A stretch of 64,000 bases of DNA. Origin: Pedococcus bigeumensis (GTDB lineage: Bacteria > Actinomycetota > Actinomycetes > Actinomycetales > Dermatophilaceae). The DNA is taken from assembly GCF_006438965.1 (NCBI RefSeq), contig NZ_RCZM01000006.1:1-64000 (forward strand), written 5' to 3'. The notes below the pieces were generated by a model. That model was not told the origin of the DNA, did not search any database, and saw nothing but the letters and a program-made list of their open reading frames with translations. Each line of letters starts with the position of its first letter. Position 1 is the first letter of the stretch. Of this stretch, positions 63,832 through 64,000 are shown one piece after another. The position numbers and the translations under genes were made by a program.

Positions 63832-64000
63832 CGAACGTCCTCCACGAGAGTCTGCGCCGCCAGTCGGGCCACGTCAGTCGGATCCACCACGCCGGCCACC
63901 GGCTGGAGCACCGCCGCAGCTGACCACGCCACCGCGTCGCGGACGACCAGGTCGCGGGGACGGCGCCCGACCAGCCCGGCCGCCAAGGCGGCGACCACGG
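63828..64000 (-). CDS. PfkB-family sugar kinase, C-terminal part (truncated by window edge)
   Basis: The last 56 residues are visible, ending LAAQTLVEDVR. The RPRDLVVRDAVAWSAAAVLQ segment is the C-terminal helix region of 1-phosphofructokinase/tagatose-6-phosphate-kinase-like PfkB proteins. The stop overlaps the aldolase ATG by four bases, so the two are co-translated. The catalytic region lies outside the window. Confidence 0.6.
   Translation of the reverse strand, partial: VVAALAAGLVGRRPRDLVVRDAVAWSAAAVLQPVAGVVDPTDVARLAAQTLVEDVR

Overview
The window is high-GC DNA with many GTG starts and four-base gene overlaps, typical of an actinobacterium. Conserved blocks found in actinobacteria (pth-rplY-prs-glmU, ispE-ABC-F, ksgA-rpf-tatD-metG, rsmI next to a protein mannosyltransferase gene) support this. 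The gene content fits a Micrococcales member, perhaps of the Intrasporangiaceae; that family assignment is inference. No ribosomal RNA is present, and the only mobile-element gene is a truncated IS481-type transposase at the left edge.

Region 1 (about 0.3-27.6 kb) is a cell-surface polysaccharide locus. It has an initiating sugar-phosphate transferase (25.1-26.6 kb), a flippase (10.3 kb), an O-antigen-ligase/polymerase type protein (2.8 kb), two Wzz-like proteins, four glycosyltransferases, an asparagine-synthase type amidotransferase, two DegT aminotransferases, a nucleotide-sugar epimerase, a Gfo/Idh dehydrogenase, a methyltransferase and a NeuD-like acyltransferase. The dehydrogenase, aminotransferases and acyltransferase would suit an acylated amino sugar. 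Eight minus-strand genes from 26.6 down to 11.7 kb look like one transcript. Inside it lies a 2161-residue secreted modular protein, translationally coupled to the initiating transferase.

Region 2 (27.7-34.3 kb) is housekeeping: pth, rplY, prs and glmU, with a methyltransferase and an EamA transporter/CGNR regulator pair inserted. Region 3 (34.4-38.7 kb) is a decaying accessory pocket. An intact ABC ATPase is followed by a permease pseudogene, a PspC protein, a frameshifted secreted protein, and a small segment bounded by a 16-bp copy of the 3' end of a tRNA-Gln gene.

Region 4 (38.9-45.3 kb) holds lipid and small-molecule genes, each near a local regulator (TetR, MarR, PadR), with clear palindromic operators. 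Region 5 (45.4-56.6 kb) is the ABC-F, ispE, ksgA, rpf, tatD, metG block. It is interrupted by a two-component system whose kinase reads in frame into a DUF4173-type membrane domain. The promoter of this system shares a 30-bp operator-like block with the ABC transporter at 34.4 kb, which suggests one regulon. Region 6 (57-64 kb) holds rtcB with extreme arginine codon bias, small secreted and membrane proteins, rsmI, a protein O-mannosyltransferase, and the start of a ketose-bisphosphate aldolase/PfkB kinase pair.

Across the window the octamer GTATGCCG (or its complement) occurs about 39 times, far above chance. It lies in genes in several reading frames and also in several large intergenic hairpins.
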